Origin: Pontiella agarivorans
GTDB taxonomy: Bacteria; Verrucomicrobiota; Kiritimatiellia; Kiritimatiellales; Pontiellaceae
Reading direction: 5' to 3'
DNA length: 64,000 nucleotides
NCBI RefSeq assembly: GCF_034531395.1
Contig: NZ_JARVCO010000012.1
Span: forward strand, 558,001 to 622,000
Part shown: positions 63,750 to 64,000 of the stretch, in pieces
How positions within the stretch are numbered: the stretch's first letter is position 1
Layout: each line of letters opens with the position of its first letter
The notes under the pieces: generated by a model
Database searches by the model: none
What the model was told of the DNA's origin: nothing
The model's input: only the letters and a program-made list of their open reading frames with translations
Program-made: the position numbers and the translations under genes

Positions 63750-64000
63750 TCAGTCTTCGTAGCCATTGGGATGTTCGCGGTGCCAGTCCCATGCACTCTG
63801 GACAATCTCTTTGAGATCGGCATGCTGGGGATTCCAGCCGAGCACGGTGCGCGCTTTGGTGGCATCGGCCACGAGGGCGGTGCAGTCGCCGGCGCGGCGC
63901 GGCTGAATTTCGGCGGGGATGGGATGTCCGGTGACTTCGCGGCAGACTTCGATGACTTCTTTCACCGTATAGCCGTCACCATTGCCGAGATTGAAGGCTC
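63750..64000 (-). CDS. galE: UDP-glucose 4-epimerase (galE), C-terminal part, continues beyond window
   Basis: The frame is open to the right edge and ends at the TGA complementary to 63750-63752. Reading from the edge: [19 protein letters not shown], then [40 protein letters not shown] and [17 protein letters not shown]. These are the last about 83 residues of GalE-type extended SDR epimerases: the NLG-x-G motif, the PRRxGD motif and the final GW helix region. GalE interconverts UDP-glucose and UDP-galactose in the cytoplasm, fitting a galactose-rich diet, but the gene is on the opposite strand behind a terminator and need not be part of the locus. Other epimerases of the family are possible. 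Confidence 0.85.
   Translation of the reverse strand, partial: AFNLGNGDGYTVKEVIEVCREVTGHPIPAEIQPRRAGDCTALVADATKARTVLGWNPQHADLKEIVQSAWDWHREHPNGYED

Overview
The window looks like part of the chromosome of a marine PVC-superphylum heterotroph, most likely a Kiritimatiellota/Verrucomicrobiota-type bacterium (Pontiella-like). The reasons are a dense run of exported Cys-type sulfatases mixed with glycoside hydrolases, PEP-CTERM sorting tails, DNRLRE and LamG-like modules, Verrucomicrobia-style C-terminal modules, and an ECF sigma factor paired with a membrane Ser/Thr kinase. This taxonomic call is an inference from gene content. Every gene lies on the + strand except the last, a galE-like gene entering from the right edge.

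Layout. (A) 1-12.8 kb: 3' end of a GH2 beta-galactosidase-like enzyme, three five-bladed-propeller (GH43-like) proteins and three sulfatases in one tight run that ends at a perfect hairpin. (B) 13.2-16.3 kb: a 7TM-AraC regulator and a PEP-CTERM protein. (C) 16.7-29.9 kb: a large DNRLRE/LamG protein, a wrecked GH88/105-like gene, a complete GH2 enzyme, a truncated propeller gene fused to a mobile-element-like tail, a PL8 lyase of different base usage, another propeller protein and a DUF5703 (GH95-like) enzyme. (D) 30.6-36.4 kb: a second PEP-CTERM protein, two sulfatases and a GH117-like lipoprotein. (E) 36.6-39.3 kb: an ECF sigma factor and a kinase. (F) 39.7-44.1 kb: a Tat-exported Gfo/Idh/MocA oxidoreductase, a propeller protein and a ThuA-like protein. 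(G) 44.6-62.8 kb: an orphan enzyme tail, six sulfatases, an esterase, a propeller protein, two GH97 enzymes and a beta-helix protein, preceded by the scar of a tandem copy. (H) 62.8-64 kb: the locus ends; a small membrane protein, a bidirectional terminator and galE follow.

Function. Eleven sulfatases, two GH2 enzymes, a GH117-like enzyme (the family of 3,6-anhydro-L-galactosidases) and nearby galE point to a sulfated galactan of red-algal type (agar/porphyran/carrageenan-like) as the main substrate. Sulfatases would strip sulfate esters while exo-glycosidases trim the chain. PL8 acts on uronic-acid polymers, so it hints at a second substrate or a later acquisition. No SusC/SusD, transporter or sulfatase-maturation enzyme is present in the window. 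The locus shows heavy duplication and decay: six intact propeller paralogues, near-duplicate sulfatases at 7.4 and 49.8 kb, and at least four gene relics. The most novel material is the six-member propeller family, which splits in two by loss of the expected blade-1 aspartate, and two sulfatases with atypical formylglycine motifs.
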